Positions 1 through 9,335 of a stretch of 64,000 bases of DNA are shown piece after piece. Positions within the stretch are counted from its first letter, which is position 1, and each line of letters opens with the position of its first letter. The stretch comes from Candidatus Enterococcus ferrettii. GTDB taxonomy: Bacteria; Bacillota; Bacilli; Lactobacillales; Enterococcaceae. The stretch is from NCBI RefSeq assembly GCF_017377655.1, contig NZ_JAFREL010000083.1:1-64000 (forward strand), read 5' to 3'. The notes beneath the pieces were generated by a model, which worked only from the letters and a program-made list of their open reading frames with translations, had not been told where the DNA came from and searched no databases. The position numbers and the translations under genes are program-made.

Positions 1-191
1 CTTGATTTGACAATTCGCCAAATAAAAAAACCTACTTTATACGGATCGACAAAAACGGAAAGACAATCTTCGCAAGTAAATAAGCTAATTTAAAAGAATA
101 ATTTGTTTGGGAAATTGCAAACCTTTTGTAAGCAAATTACTCGACAGAATTCAATTGTAGCAGTAAAGTTAAGCCAAATGGGGGGATTTGA

Positions 192-1106
192 ATGTACGAC
201 GTAATTATTATTGGTGCTGGTCCTGCAGGTATGACCGCAGCTTTGTATGCATCCCGTTCAAATTTGTCTGTATTAATGATCGAGCGCGGTGCGCCTGGCG
301 GACAAATGAACAATACAGCTGAGGTAGAAAATTATCCAGGATTTGACTCAATTATGGGACCTGAGCTAGCACAAAAGATGTATGAAAATGTAGAAAAATT
401 TGGAACTAAAAATGCTTATGGAATTGTGTTGGATATTAAGGATCGCGGGGACTATAAAGAAGTCATTACCGAGGATCAAACTTATCAAGCCAAAACAATC
501 ATTATTGCAACGGGCTGTGTTCATCGTAAGCTGGGCGTAGCTGGAGAAGAATCATTTGCTGGTCGCGGCGTATCTTATTGTGCGGTATGTGACGGTGCCT
601 TTTTCCGCAACAAACGTTTGTTAGTAGTTGGAGGCGGCGATTCAGCAGTAGAAGAAGCGATTTACTTAACTCGTTTTGCCGCTGAAGTAGTCATTGTTCA
701 CCGCCGTGACGAATTACGAGCACAAAAGATTATTCAAGACCGGGCATTTGCAAACGAAAAGATTTCTTTTATCTGGGACAGTGTCGTAGAAGAAATAGTT
801 GGCAATGATATGGTGGTAACTGGAGCAAAAATTCGTAATGTTAAGACTGATGAAATCCATGAAGAACCAGCTGATGGCATGTTCATTTATGTCGGACTTG
901 ATCCACTAACAGAACCATTTAAAAATAGTGGTATTACCAATCAAGCAGGTTGGATTGAAACAGATAATGAGATGAAAACCAGTATTCCTGGTGTCTTTGC
1001 AATTGGTGATGCCAGAGAAAAAGATCTGCGTCAAATCACAACTGCAGTAGGCGAAGGTGGTATTGCAGGTCAACAAGTTTATAAATATATCGAGAGTAAT
1101 AAATAA
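192..1106 (+). CDS. trxB: Thioredoxin reductase
   Basis: Cytosolic FAD/NADPH flavoenzyme that reduces thioredoxin. Visible: N-terminal FAD-binding motif GAGPAG near residues 8-13, the redox-active CAVC pair followed by DGAFF around residues 130-137, a second Rossmann motif VGGGDSAVEEA for NADPH, and the C-terminal FAD motif GVFAIGDAR. Length of 304 aa is within the usual 300-320. ATG at 192 follows a G-rich ribosome site (GGGGGG at about 180-185). The gene stands alone, closed by a strong terminator just after its stop. The 190 bases upstream hold no other gene that I recognise. Confidence 0.96.
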   Translation: MYDVIIIGAGPAGMTAALYASRSNLSVLMIERGAPGGQMNNTAEVENYPGFDSIMGPELAQKMYENVEKFGTKNAYGIVLDIKDRGDYKEVITEDQTYQAKTIIIATGCVHRKLGVAGEESFAGRGVSYCAVCDGAFFRNKRLLVVGGGDSAVEEAIYLTRFAAEVVIVHRRDELRAQKIIQDRAFANEKISFIWDSVVEEIVGNDMVVTGAKIRNVKTDEIHEEPADGMFIYVGLDPLTEPFKNSGITNQAGWIETDNEMKTSIPGVFAIGDAREKDLRQITTAVGEGGIAGQQVYKYIESNK

Positions 1107-1107
1107 T

Positions 1108-1138
1108 GAGTGTCTTTTTTGACACTCTTCTTTTTTTG
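1108..1138 (+). terminator. Rho-independent terminator of trxB
   Basis: Seven-base perfect stem GAGTGTC / GACACTC at 1108-1114 and 1121-1127 with a T6 loop, followed by a T-rich run to 1137. It begins 2 bases after the trxB stop. Confidence 0.9.
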
Positions 1139-1158
1139 CTCCATTTTCATGTTTTTGT

Positions 1159-1186
1159 TTGCTGAATATAACAAGGATGGTATACT
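1159..1186 (+). promoter_or_regulatory. Probable sigma-A promoter of pgm
   Basis: TTGCTG at 1159-1164, a 16-base spacer and TATACT at 1181-1186, lying 34 bases before the pgm start and downstream of the trxB terminator. Confidence 0.6.
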
Positions 1187-1219
1187 TGAAAGGTAAGAAA
1201 AATGAAAGAGGTGTCCTTC

Positions 1220-2935
1220 ATGTCTTGGGAACAAGTGTATGAACAATGGATGAATTCCGATAAACTGGATGAAAAAATGCAAAAGGAATTAAAAGCGCTT
1301 AATGATAATGCTGAATTAAAGCAAGATGCTTTCTATACATCTTTAGAATTCGGTACAGCAGGAATGCGGGGGATTTTAGGACCAGGAACCAATCGTATGA
1401 ACATTTTTACGATTCGTCAGGCTACAGAAGGTTTGGCCCGTTTCATGGATACCCAAGATGCTGAAACTAAAAAGCGCGGCGTAGCAATTGCCTATGATTC
1501 TCGCCACATGTCGCCCGAGTTTTCAATGGAAGCAGCTAGAACGTTGGCTGCTCATGGCATTCCTTCTTATGTTTTTGAAAGTCTGCGACCAACTCCAGAG
1601 CTTTCTTTTGCAGTACGTCACTTGAATGCATTTACAGGGATAATGATTACTGCTTCACATAACCCCGCTGAATACAATGGGTACAAAGTCTATGGTGAAG
1701 ATGGAGGCCAAATGCCGCCAGAAGATGCGGATGCATTGACTAAATTTGTGCGCTCAGTTGAGAATCCTTTAGAAGTGGAAGTTTTGCAAGACGAAACCAG
1801 CAGTCTAATTACGATTATTGGTGAAGAAGTTGATGCTGCTTATTTGGAAGAAATCAAAGCTGTGACAATTGATCAGGAACTGATTAACGAAATGGGCAAA
1901 AACTTGAAACTTGTTTATACACCATTACATGGTACTGGAACAATGCTTGGGGAGAAAGCCTTGAAGCAAGCAGGGTTTGAAGAATATATGCTGGTTCCTG
2001 AACAAGCAGTGGCTGATCCTGATTTTTCCACTGTTAAATCACCAAATCCTGAAGAGCATTCAGCTTTTGAATATGCAATTAAATTAGGTGAAAAAGAAGG
2101 TGCTGATTTATTAATCGCCACGGATCCAGATGCTGACCGTTTAGGAGCAGCAGTACGTTTGCCGAGTGGTGAATACCAAGTATTAACTGGAAATCAAATC
2201 GGTGCGTTGCTGATTCGCTACATTTTAGAAGCTCATAAGCAAGCGGGGGATCTACCAGAAAATGCAGCGGTATTAAAGTCCATTGTTTCAAGTGAATTGC
2301 CAACGGCCATTGCTAAAGCCTATAATACTGAAATGGTTGATGTTTTGACCGGCTTCAAATTTATTGCTGAAAAGATTCAACAATACGAAGAAGATGGCTC
2401 TCATACCTTTATGTTTGGCTTTGAAGAAAGCTATGGTTATCTAATCAAGCCATTTGTTCGGGACAAAGATGCAATTCAAGCGTTGCTGCTATTAGCAGAG
2501 GTTGCCGCTTATTATAAGAAGCAAGACAAAACCCTTTATGATGGTTTGCAAGAAATTTTTGAAGAATACGGCTACTTTGCAGAAAAAACTATTTCTGTGA
2601 CGTTGAGTGGTGCAGAAGGTGCTGCTAAGATCAAAGAGATCTTGGAAGGGCTGCGGACTCAAGCGCCAACGGAATTTGCAGGGGTTTCAGTGGCACTAAC
2701 CGAAGATTATCTAATTCAACAAGCCACAGATAGCCAAGGTACAAGCAGGGCCATCGCCATGCCTTCTTCAAATGTATTAAAATATACGTTAGAGGATGAT
2801 ACCTGGTTAGCTATCCGACCATCTGGAACAGAACCAAAAATTAAATTTTACATTGGAGTAAAAGGGTCATCTGAAAAAGATGCGGAGAATAAGCTAGCGG
2901 CTTATGAAGCAGCAATCCGCAAAATTACAGAGTAG
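1220..2935 (+). CDS. pgm: Alpha-phosphoglucomutase / phosphomannomutase
   Basis: Interconverts glucose-1-phosphate and glucose-6-phosphate, feeding cell-wall and glycolipid sugar synthesis. The alpha-D-phosphohexomutase signature is present: the catalytic phosphoserine loop TASHNPAEYNG, the metal-binding DPDADR motif, the sugar-binding GFEES motif and the C-terminal phosphate-binding RPSGTEPK. Length of 571 aa fits the PgcA-type long form of Bacillota. An upstream ATG at 1202 is in frame, but AAAGAGGTG at 1205-1213 is spaced 6 bases from the ATG at 1220, so the start MSWEQ is preferred. An ArsR regulator follows after 14 bases, probably co-transcribed. Confidence 0.95.
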   Translation: MSWEQVYEQWMNSDKLDEKMQKELKALNDNAELKQDAFYTSLEFGTAGMRGILGPGTNRMNIFTIRQATEGLARFMDTQDAETKKRGVAIAYDSRHMSPEFSMEAARTLAAHGIPSYVFESLRPTPELSFAVRHLNAFTGIMITASHNPAEYNGYKVYGEDGGQMPPEDADALTKFVRSVENPLEVEVLQDETSSLITIIGEEVDAAYLEEIKAVTIDQELINEMGKNLKLVYTPLHGTGTMLGEKALKQAGFEEYMLVPEQAVADPDFSTVKSPNPEEHSAFEYAIKLGEKEGADLLIATDPDADRLGAAVRLPSGEYQVLTGNQIGALLIRYILEAHKQAGDLPENAAVLKSIVSSELPTAIAKAYNTEMVDVLTGFKFIAEKIQQYEEDGSHTFMFGFEESYGYLIKPFVRDKDAIQALLLLAEVAAYYKKQDKTLYDGLQEIFEEYGYFAEKTISVTLSGAEGAAKIKEILEGLRTQAPTEFAGVSVALTEDYLIQQATDSQGTSRAIAMPSSNVLKYTLEDDTWLAIRPSGTEPKIKFYIGVKGSSEKDAENKLAAYEAAIRKITE

Positions 2936-2949
2936 AAGAGGGGCTTAGA

Positions 2950-3240
2950 ATGAGTACACAAAAGACTGAAATTCTAGCCGTTAGTCAGTTGTTTAAAGTG
3001 TTGAGTGACCCCACTCGTTTAAGAATTTTATTGTATTTGAAGCAAGGTGAACGCAATGTTTCTTCCATCAGTGAAAATTTGGCAATGGAACAGTCCGCGG
3101 TTTCCCATCAGTTGAAGCTGTTGCGGGACAACCGTTTGGTCAAAGCACGACGCGATGGCAAGGCAATGTTGTATAGTTTGGATGACCATCATGTCTTAGA
3201 TATTTTGGATCAAACCTTCCGCCATGTGTCTCATCATTAA
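2950..3240 (+). CDS. ArsR/SmtB-family metalloregulator, CzrA-like
   Basis: A 96-residue winged-helix repressor. The recognition helix region reads EQSAVSHQLKLLRDNRLV. The C-terminal alpha-5 helix holds D79, H81, H92 and H95, the exact D-x-H-x10-H-x2-H spacing of the zinc/cobalt site in CzrA-type sensors. It therefore probably releases DNA on binding Zn or Co. No metal exporter (CzrB/CDF) is next to it. It lies 14 bases after pgm and is followed by a terminator, so its targets must be elsewhere. Metal specificity is inferred from the motif only. Confidence 0.88.
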   Translation: MSTQKTEILAVSQLFKVLSDPTRLRILLYLKQGERNVSSISENLAMEQSAVSHQLKLLRDNRLVKARRDGKAMLYSLDDHHVLDILDQTFRHVSHH

Positions 3241-3244
3241 GACA

Positions 3245-3289
3245 ACTAGTGATTTTCTATTTTTATTGGAAAATCACTAGTTTTTTTTT
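3245..3289 (+). terminator. Terminator after the ArsR gene
   Basis: Perfect 13-bp inverted repeat ACTAGTGATTTTC (3245-3257) with its complement at 3269-3281, running into a T9 tract. Confidence 0.93.
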
Positions 3290-3374
3290 GGTATTTTAGT
3301 TATACTAAGACACAAACTATATTAAAATATGATGAAACACGTTTAATCTTTGTGCAATCATTTGGAGGCGAATT

Positions 3375-4664
3375 ATGGAAAAACCAGTTAAAGTAGGTCT
3401 ATTAGGTTTAGGTGTTGTAGGAACTGGTGTGCTGGAAATTCTGGCAGATCATCAGGAGAAAATCGAAAAGAGTATTGGCTGTCCCTTAACCGTAACAAAA
3501 GCGTTGATTCGCCCGACTGAGGACAAAGAAGAAACGGCGAAAAAATACAATCTTCAATTGGTGCATGAGTTAACTGATATTACAGAGGATCCAGAAATTG
3601 ATATTGTAGTAGAAGTAATGGGTCGTATTGAACCAGCTAAGACTTTCATTGCAGAATCGCTGAAAGCTGGCAAGCACGTTGTTACAGCGAATAAAGATTT
3701 ACTCGCTCAACATGGCAGTGAATTAGCTTCTTTAGCTCATGAGCAAAAACGCAACTTATACTATGAAGCAAGTGTGGCTGGTGGTATTCCAATCTTACGG
3801 ACCATCGCTAACAGTTTAGCAGCGGATGATATTCAGGAAGTATTAGGAATTGTTAATGGAACAACTAATTATATGTTGACTAAAATGGTCACTGAACAGT
3901 TAGACTACGAAACTGCCTTGAAGCAGGCTCAAGAATTAGGCTTTGCTGAAAGTGACCCAACAAATGACGTAGATGGCATTGATGCAGCGTATAAAATGGT
4001 AATTTTAAGCAAATTTGCTTTTGGTATGACGATTAATATGGACCAAGTAAAGGTAAAAGGAATTCGGGGATTATCCGGTAATGATGTGACGGTTGCTGAC
4101 CAGTTAGGCTATACCGTTAAATTGATTGGCTCGACTGTTAAGCAAGGCGACAGTATTGCAGCCGAGGTAGGACCAGTATTGGTTCCTAGTAATCATCCAT
4201 TAGCTTCCATTCATAATGAATTTAATGCGGTATTTGTGAAGAGTTCAGGAATTGGTGAGTCCATGTATTACGGACCTGGCGCTGGTTCACGACCAACAGC
4301 AACTAGTATTGTAGCGGATTTGATGACGATCGTTAATAAGATTCAACTAGGCACGATTGGTCATCGTTTCAGTGAGTATACTCAACCAACCAAGTTGACA
4401 CCGCCTGAAGAAATTGTCAGCAAATACTTCTTGTCATTAAAAATGCCTGATGAAACAGGTCAATTTTTACAATTAGCTGAGATCATGGCACAAGCTGGTG
4501 CAGGACTTGAACAGGTAGTTCAAGAGAAAGCTCAAGTAGAAAATGCTCGAGTTGTGGTAATTACTCACAAAATGTCGGAAACAACCATGAGCCAAATTCA
4601 AAAAGACATCGATGAAAAAACAGATTTTGAACTATTATCAACAATGAAAGTAATGGGGGAATAG
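3375..4664 (+). CDS. hom: Homoserine dehydrogenase
   Basis: NAD(P)H-dependent reduction of aspartate semialdehyde to homoserine, the common precursor of threonine and methionine. N-terminal nucleotide-binding GLGVVGTGV motif near residues 11-19, central catalytic domain containing AGGIPI and GTTNYML, and a C-terminal ACT domain (about 350-429) that suggests feedback inhibition by threonine. Length of 429 aa is typical of Gram-positive Hom. ATG at 3375 has TGGAGGCG 6-12 bases upstream. First gene of hom-thrC-thrB. Confidence 0.97.
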   Translation: MEKPVKVGLLGLGVVGTGVLEILADHQEKIEKSIGCPLTVTKALIRPTEDKEETAKKYNLQLVHELTDITEDPEIDIVVEVMGRIEPAKTFIAESLKAGKHVVTANKDLLAQHGSELASLAHEQKRNLYYEASVAGGIPILRTIANSLAADDIQEVLGIVNGTTNYMLTKMVTEQLDYETALKQAQELGFAESDPTNDVDGIDAAYKMVILSKFAFGMTINMDQVKVKGIRGLSGNDVTVADQLGYTVKLIGSTVKQGDSIAAEVGPVLVPSNHPLASIHNEFNAVFVKSSGIGESMYYGPGAGSRPTATSIVADLMTIVNKIQLGTIGHRFSEYTQPTKLTPPEEIVSKYFLSLKMPDETGQFLQLAEIMAQAGAGLEQVVQEKAQVENARVVVITHKMSETTMSQIQKDIDEKTDFELLSTMKVMGE

Positions 4665-4669
4665 TTAAC

Positions 4670-5728
4670 ATGTACGAAGGATTATTAAAGCAATATCAAG
4701 AATATTTACCAATCACTGATAAAACACCAATGCTGTCATTAGCGGAAGGAAATACACCGTTAATTCCATTGCATAATTTATCTAAAGAACTAGGAATTAC
4801 TTTGTATGGTAAATATGAAGGCTTGAATCCAACTGGTTCATTTAAAGATCGTGGGATGGTTATGGCTGTAGCTAAAGCTGTTGAAGACGGAGCGAAAGCA
4901 ATTATCTGTGCATCAACTGGAAACACTAGTGCAGCAGCAGCGGCATATGCGACTCGTGCAGGTATTAAAGCCTATGTAGTAATTCCAGATGGAAAAATTG
5001 CTATGGGTAAACTGGCTCAAGCGATTATTTATGGCGCGGATATCATTTCAATTCCAGGAAATTTTGATGAAGCGTTGAAAGCAGTGCGTGATATTGCAGA
5101 AACAGAAGTAGTTGCTTTGGTAAACTCAGTTAATCCTTATCGTTTAGAAGGTCAAAAAACTGCTGCTTTCGAAATATGTGAACAACTAGAAAAAGCACCT
5201 GATGTTTTAGCTATTCCTGTTGGCAATGCTGGAAATATTTCGGCCTATTGGAAAGGTTTCAAAGAGTGGCATGAAGTGAAAGGCACTGCGTTACCTCGTA
5301 TGCATGGTTTTGAAGCGGAAGGCGCAGCAGCAATTGTTAGGGGAGAAGTAATCGAACAGCCGGAAACAGTGGCGACTGCGATTCGAATTGGGAATCCAGC
5401 CAGCTGGAAATTAGCTGAGGCGGCAAGAGACGAATCAGGTGGACACATCGATGCAGTAACTGATGAAGAAATTTTAAATGCATACCGGAAAGTTGCAGCA
5501 CAGGATGGCGTCTTTGTAGAACCTGGTTCAGCAGCATCGTTAGCCGGAGTAATTCAGCATGTGAAGAGTGGAAAAATCAAACAAGGTGAAACTGTAGTAA
5601 CAGTTTTCACTGGTAATGGTTTGAAAGATCCAGATACAGCAATTAATGCAACTGATGTAAAAATTAGTAAAATGAGCGATTTAGAAGATATGCGTCAACA
5701 CTTGAAAGAAGGAGTGGCGAAACTATGA
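4670..5728 (+). CDS. thrC: Threonine synthase
   Basis: PLP enzyme converting O-phosphohomoserine to threonine. The PLP-lysine motif GSFKDRGM is at about residues 56-63, with [14 protein letters not shown] as the phosphate/substrate loop and GNAGNIS as the PLP-phosphate loop. Length of 352 aa matches the short Bacillus-type enzyme. It begins 5 bases after hom and its last codons overlap thrB by 4 bases (ATGA), indicating translational coupling. Confidence 0.97.
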   Translation: MYEGLLKQYQEYLPITDKTPMLSLAEGNTPLIPLHNLSKELGITLYGKYEGLNPTGSFKDRGMVMAVAKAVEDGAKAIICASTGNTSAAAAAYATRAGIKAYVVIPDGKIAMGKLAQAIIYGADIISIPGNFDEALKAVRDIAETEVVALVNSVNPYRLEGQKTAAFEICEQLEKAPDVLAIPVGNAGNISAYWKGFKEWHEVKGTALPRMHGFEAEGAAAIVRGEVIEQPETVATAIRIGNPASWKLAEAARDESGGHIDAVTDEEILNAYRKVAAQDGVFVEPGSAASLAGVIQHVKSGKIKQGETVVTVFTGNGLKDPDTAINATDVKISKMSDLEDMRQHLKEGVAKL

Positions 5729-6588
5729 AAATCCGCGTTCCTGCTACAAGTGCCAACCTAGGTCCAGGCTTTGACTCTTGCGGGATCGCGCTTTCGCAGT
5801 ATTTAGTGATCGAGATTGGTCCAGCAACACAAAAATGGGCAGTGGAGCATGAGTTGTCTAATTCCATTCCTCGCGATGAGAAAAATCTGCTGATTCAAAC
5901 AGCGTTGAAAATAGCGCCTAAGTTGACACCTCACAGTATAAAGATGTCAACTGATATTCCAGTCGCTAGAGGATTGGGCAGCAGTTCCTCTGTCATTGTG
6001 GCCGGAATTGAATTGGCTAATCGTTTGGGTAATCTAAACTTGTCTGTTCGAGAAAAATTAGAGATTGCTACAGAGATCGAAGGTCATCCTGACAATGTTG
6101 CACCAGCAATTTGTGGTAGTTTTGTTGTGGCTAGCTATGCAGATGAGCAGGTAGAGTATGTAAAACATCATTTTCCAGAATGCGATGTGGTCGTATTCAT
6201 TCCAGACAAGGAATTGTTAACCTCAGCCAGCCGAAGTGTCTTACCTGATGAATTTTCTTATAAGGAGGCAGTAAAGGCCAGTTCGATTGCGAATGTAATG
6301 ATTGCCGCAGTATTGAATGGCAATTTACCTTTGGCTGGAAAAATGATGGAAAAAGATTTATTCCATGAGAAACACCGTAAAGATTTAGTGCCTCATTTAA
6401 CTGAAATCCGAGAAATTACGCAAAAAATGGGTGGATATGGCAGCTATCTAAGTGGAGCAGGCCCTACTGTATTGACATTAGTGGCCCCAGATAAATCTCA
6501 GCAGGTTGCTGAGCGATTGAAGGAGTTAGATGACACAGCTCGGGTGGAAATCTTGGCAGTTGATCAAGAAGGACTGCAAGTTTATTAA
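5725..6588 (+). CDS. thrB: Homoserine kinase
   Basis: GHMP-family kinase that phosphorylates homoserine ahead of ThrC. Motif 1 is [13 protein letters not shown] near the N-terminus, the ATP loop is [18 protein letters not shown] near 77-94, and the C-terminal GHMP motif is [12 protein letters not shown]. Length of 287 aa is normal. Overlaps thrC by ATGA. No clear terminator precedes the downstream Met T-box leader, so some read-through into the leader is possible. Confidence 0.96.
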   Translation: MKIRVPATSANLGPGFDSCGIALSQYLVIEIGPATQKWAVEHELSNSIPRDEKNLLIQTALKIAPKLTPHSIKMSTDIPVARGLGSSSSVIVAGIELANRLGNLNLSVREKLEIATEIEGHPDNVAPAICGSFVVASYADEQVEYVKHHFPECDVVVFIPDKELLTSASRSVLPDEFSYKEAVKASSIANVMIAAVLNGNLPLAGKMMEKDLFHEKHRKDLVPHLTEIREITQKMGGYGSYLSGAGPTVLTLVAPDKSQQVAERLKELDDTARVEILAVDQEGLQVY

Positions 6589-6596
6589 TTAAATAG

Positions 6597-6849
6597 TATG
6601 TGATGAAAAGAAGAGTATAAAAGAACTAGGTTTTACAGAAAGCTTCGGTAGCTGAAAAGAAGTATTCCTGATCTTTTAGAAGATGGTCTTGGAGCATAAA
6701 ATGATGAATAGAGTAATCATTTGCGGGTCGGCCCGGTACAGCTTTTCAACAGTCCGCTGTTGAGTGAGATTGATCCTAGATCAATAAACAAAGGTGGTAC
6801 CACGGAAAACTTCCGTCCTTTCCTATTACAGGAGGACGGAAGTTTTTTT
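6597..6849 (+). promoter_or_regulatory. T-box riboswitch, probably tRNA-Met specific, controlling metY-metA
   Basis: This fills the 444-base gap between thrB and metY. The T-box sequence AAGGTGGTACCACGG is at 6791-6805. Immediately downstream a perfect 13-bp stem (6807-6819 with 6833-6845) runs into T7, forming the terminator that the antiterminator competes with. Upstream is a long Stem I region; ATG appears twice (6701-6706) on its 3' strand, near where the specifier codon is expected. Met-specific T-boxes are known in Lactobacillales in place of S-boxes. The family call is firm. The exact specifier is inferred from position and downstream genes. Confidence 0.93.
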
Positions 6850-7032
6850 GCTAGTCTGCTTTTTGCAGTTTGTTATTGTGAGAGAGTTAGATTTAAAGGG
6901 GTTGCTCAAATTCAAAATTAAGAAGACTAGTTGGATTGTACACAATAGGGATAAAAGATTTTTGATAAGAAAATGTTGAACAGAAGAACAAACAGATCGA
7001 ACAACCAATCACAATCAAAGGAGGAAATGAAT

Positions 7033-8304
7033 ATGGAATTCGAAACAAAATGTCTGCATGCGGGGTACACGCCAGGAAATGGAGAACCTCGGGTATTACC
7101 TATTACTCAAAGCACTACGTACACTTATGATTCAACAGAGGAAATTGGAAAACTATTTGATTTGAAGGAAAGTGGTTATTTTTATACTCGATTGGCAAAT
7201 CCAACGACGGGGGCGGTAGAGGAAAAGCTAGCTGCACTGGAAAATGGCGTAGGAGCATTATGCACTGCTTCTGGTCAGGCGGCGACTTTCTATGCTATCT
7301 TGAATATTTTAGAAGCAGGGGATCATTTTATCTCTTCTTCTTATATTTATGGGGGTACGTACAATTTATTTGCCCATACCTTACGGAAAATGGGAATTGA
7401 AGTGACTTTTGTAGATCAAAATGCTTCTTTAGAAGAATTGAAGCAAGCAGCAAAATCAAATACCAAAGCGGTTTTTGCTGAAACAATTGCTAACCCAGCC
7501 TTATGTGTATTAGACATCGAAAAATTCGCACAGTTAGCGCAAGCTTTGGACGTACCGTTTTTAATTGATAATACTTTTGCGACTCCTTATTATTGCAGAC
7601 CAATTGAATTTGGAGCAGATATTGTTATTCATAGTACAACTAAATACTTGGATGGTCATGCGGTTCAAACCGGCGGAGTTATCATTGACGGTGGGAAATT
7701 TAACTGGAATAATGGTAAATTCCCACAATTGTCTGAACCAGATGACACTTATCACGGGATTGTCTATACTGAAACCTTTGGTGCTGCAGCATATATTACT
7801 AAAGCTAGGGTTCAACTAATGCGCGATTTAGGAGCAACCCCTTCTCCGCAAAATTCTTTCTTACTGAATTTGGGAATCGAAACTTTAGCAGTAAGAATGG
7901 AACGTCATTATCAAAATGCTATGGCTGTTGCAGAGTTTCTAACTAAACAACCTGCAGTCAAAAAAATAAAGTATCCTGGTTTAAAGCAAGATGAAAATTA
8001 TGATTTAGCACAAAAATATGTTCCAAATGGATTATGCGGTGTGATTTCCTTTGAAATTGGAGCAGGCAAAGAAGAAGCAGCGAAATGGTTGGATGCTTTG
8101 CAATTGGTTTCGTTGGAAGTTCATGTAGCAGATATTCGAACATGCGCACTGCATCCAGCAACATCTACCCATCGTCAGCTAACCGATGAAGAATTAACGC
8201 AGGCGGGAATTTCACCAGGTTTGGTGCGCTTATCATGCGGAATTGAGAATGTATCAGATATTCTAGCAGACTTGCAGCAAGCTTTTGAACAACTGGAGGG
8301 ATAG
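7033..8304 (+). CDS. metY: O-acetylhomoserine sulfhydrylase (PLP, Cys/Met metabolism family)
   Basis: Makes homocysteine directly from O-acetylhomoserine and sulfide. The Cys/Met PLP signature DIVIHSTTKYLDGH contains the PLP-lysine. The N-terminus (FETKCLHAGYTPG) and 423 aa length fit MetY rather than the shorter MetB/MetC. An in-frame upstream start at 6973 and an ATG at 7027 exist, but AAAGGAGG at 7017-7024 is 8 bases from the ATG at 7033, which is chosen. It lies behind the Met T-box and 2 bases before metA, consistent with methionine-repressed direct sulfhydrylation. Confidence 0.93.
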   Translation: MEFETKCLHAGYTPGNGEPRVLPITQSTTYTYDSTEEIGKLFDLKESGYFYTRLANPTTGAVEEKLAALENGVGALCTASGQAATFYAILNILEAGDHFISSSYIYGGTYNLFAHTLRKMGIEVTFVDQNASLEELKQAAKSNTKAVFAETIANPALCVLDIEKFAQLAQALDVPFLIDNTFATPYYCRPIEFGADIVIHSTTKYLDGHAVQTGGVIIDGGKFNWNNGKFPQLSEPDDTYHGIVYTETFGAAAYITKARVQLMRDLGATPSPQNSFLLNLGIETLAVRMERHYQNAMAVAEFLTKQPAVKKIKYPGLKQDENYDLAQKYVPNGLCGVISFEIGAGKEEAAKWLDALQLVSLEVHVADIRTCALHPATSTHRQLTDEELTQAGISPGLVRLSCGIENVSDILADLQQAFEQLEG

Positions 8305-8306
8305 TC

Positions 8307-9230
8307 ATGCCGATTCGTTTAGAACCTGACTTTCCAGCAAAAAGGATCTTGGAGAATGAAGATATCTTTGCCATTGATAATTTGCGAGCTAATCAACAAG
8401 ATATTCGACCATTAAAATTATTGATTCTAAATTTAATGCCTAATAAAATCGCAACTGAAATTCAATTGCTGCGGTTAATCAGTCAAAGTCCATTGCAAAT
8501 TGATGTGGATTTTATGAAGGTAGCTTCCCATGAGCATCGTAATACTAGCAAGACCCATTTGGAGAAATACTATTTAGAATTTTCTTCTATTAAAGAAACT
8601 TGTTATGACGGATTGATTATTACGGGTGCCCCCATTGAAAAACTGTCTTTTGAAGAGGTAGATTATTGGGAGGAACTGACTGCAATTATGACCTGGAGCA
8701 AAACCCACGTGACTTCGGTCATCCACATTTGTTGGGGAGCTCAGGCGGGGATGTATTACCATTATGGAATAGATAAAGTGCTGTTTGAGGAAAAGCTGTT
8801 CGGCATTTTCTCACAAAAGCTTTTGACGCAGCATCGTTTGTTCCGTGGTTTTGATGATGTTTTTTGGATGCCGCAATCTCGTTATACTGGAATTAATGAA
8901 ACACAAGTCTCAGACAGTTCGCTAGAAGTAATCGCTCGAGGAGCCGATGGTGCAGCCACGATTCTTCTTTCAGATGATGGGCACAATGTATTTTTACTGG
9001 GACATTTTGAATATGATTCCGGTACCTTAGAAGGTGAGTATCTGCGGGACTTGGATAAAGGATTAGATACTCAAAAGCCTGAAAATTACTATTTGTCTTC
9101 GGAGAAGATTACAAATCGTTGGCGAGCGCATGCGTATTTGTTTTTCCATAATTGGATTAATGATGTCTATCAGACAACTCCCTATGTATTAGAGCAAATA
9201 GTCGAGATCCAAACGAAAAAGACAAAATAA
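8307..9230 (+). CDS. metA: Homoserine O-acetyltransferase (MetA family)
   Basis: Acylates homoserine for MetY. Catalytic Cys142 lies in HICWGAQAG, and His233 and Glu235 are in GHFEYDSGT. Residue 111 is Glu (GAPIE), the residue reported in the Bacillus cereus enzyme to confer acetyl-CoA use, where the E. coli succinyltransferase has Gly. So, despite the family name homoserine O-succinyltransferase, acetyl transfer is expected, matching the MetY next to it. Length of 307 aa is standard. It follows metY by 2 bases in the same T-box operon. Confidence 0.94.
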   Translation: MPIRLEPDFPAKRILENEDIFAIDNLRANQQDIRPLKLLILNLMPNKIATEIQLLRLISQSPLQIDVDFMKVASHEHRNTSKTHLEKYYLEFSSIKETCYDGLIITGAPIEKLSFEEVDYWEELTAIMTWSKTHVTSVIHICWGAQAGMYYHYGIDKVLFEEKLFGIFSQKLLTQHRLFRGFDDVFWMPQSRYTGINETQVSDSSLEVIARGADGAATILLSDDGHNVFLLGHFEYDSGTLEGEYLRDLDKGLDTQKPENYYLSSEKITNRWRAHAYLFFHNWINDVYQTTPYVLEQIVEIQTKKTK

Positions 9231-9245
9231 GATTTTTAAAATAGA

Positions 9246-9317
9246 AAATATCCGAACTTTAGCAACTGCACCCCTGTAATTATTGGAGTGTTCATTAACT
9301 ATAGTTCGGATATTTTT
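9246..9317. terminator. Terminator between metA and PPSR-1
   Basis: Inverted repeat AAATATCCGAACT (9246-9258) with AGTTCGGATATTTT (9303-9316) enclosing a long loop. It has T/A-rich flanks on both sides and can serve both converging genes. Confidence 0.7.
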
Positions 9318-9335
9318 TGTTAAAATTCCGTTTAG

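Noticed and set aside
1079..1282. Minus-strand frame spanning the trxB-pgm gap
   Set aside because: Overlaps the trxB terminator and pgm start with no ribosome site; antisense shadow.
6721..7008. Small open frames in the gap between thrB and metY
   Set aside because: They lie in the T-box leader, have no ribosome site and are explained by the RNA structure.
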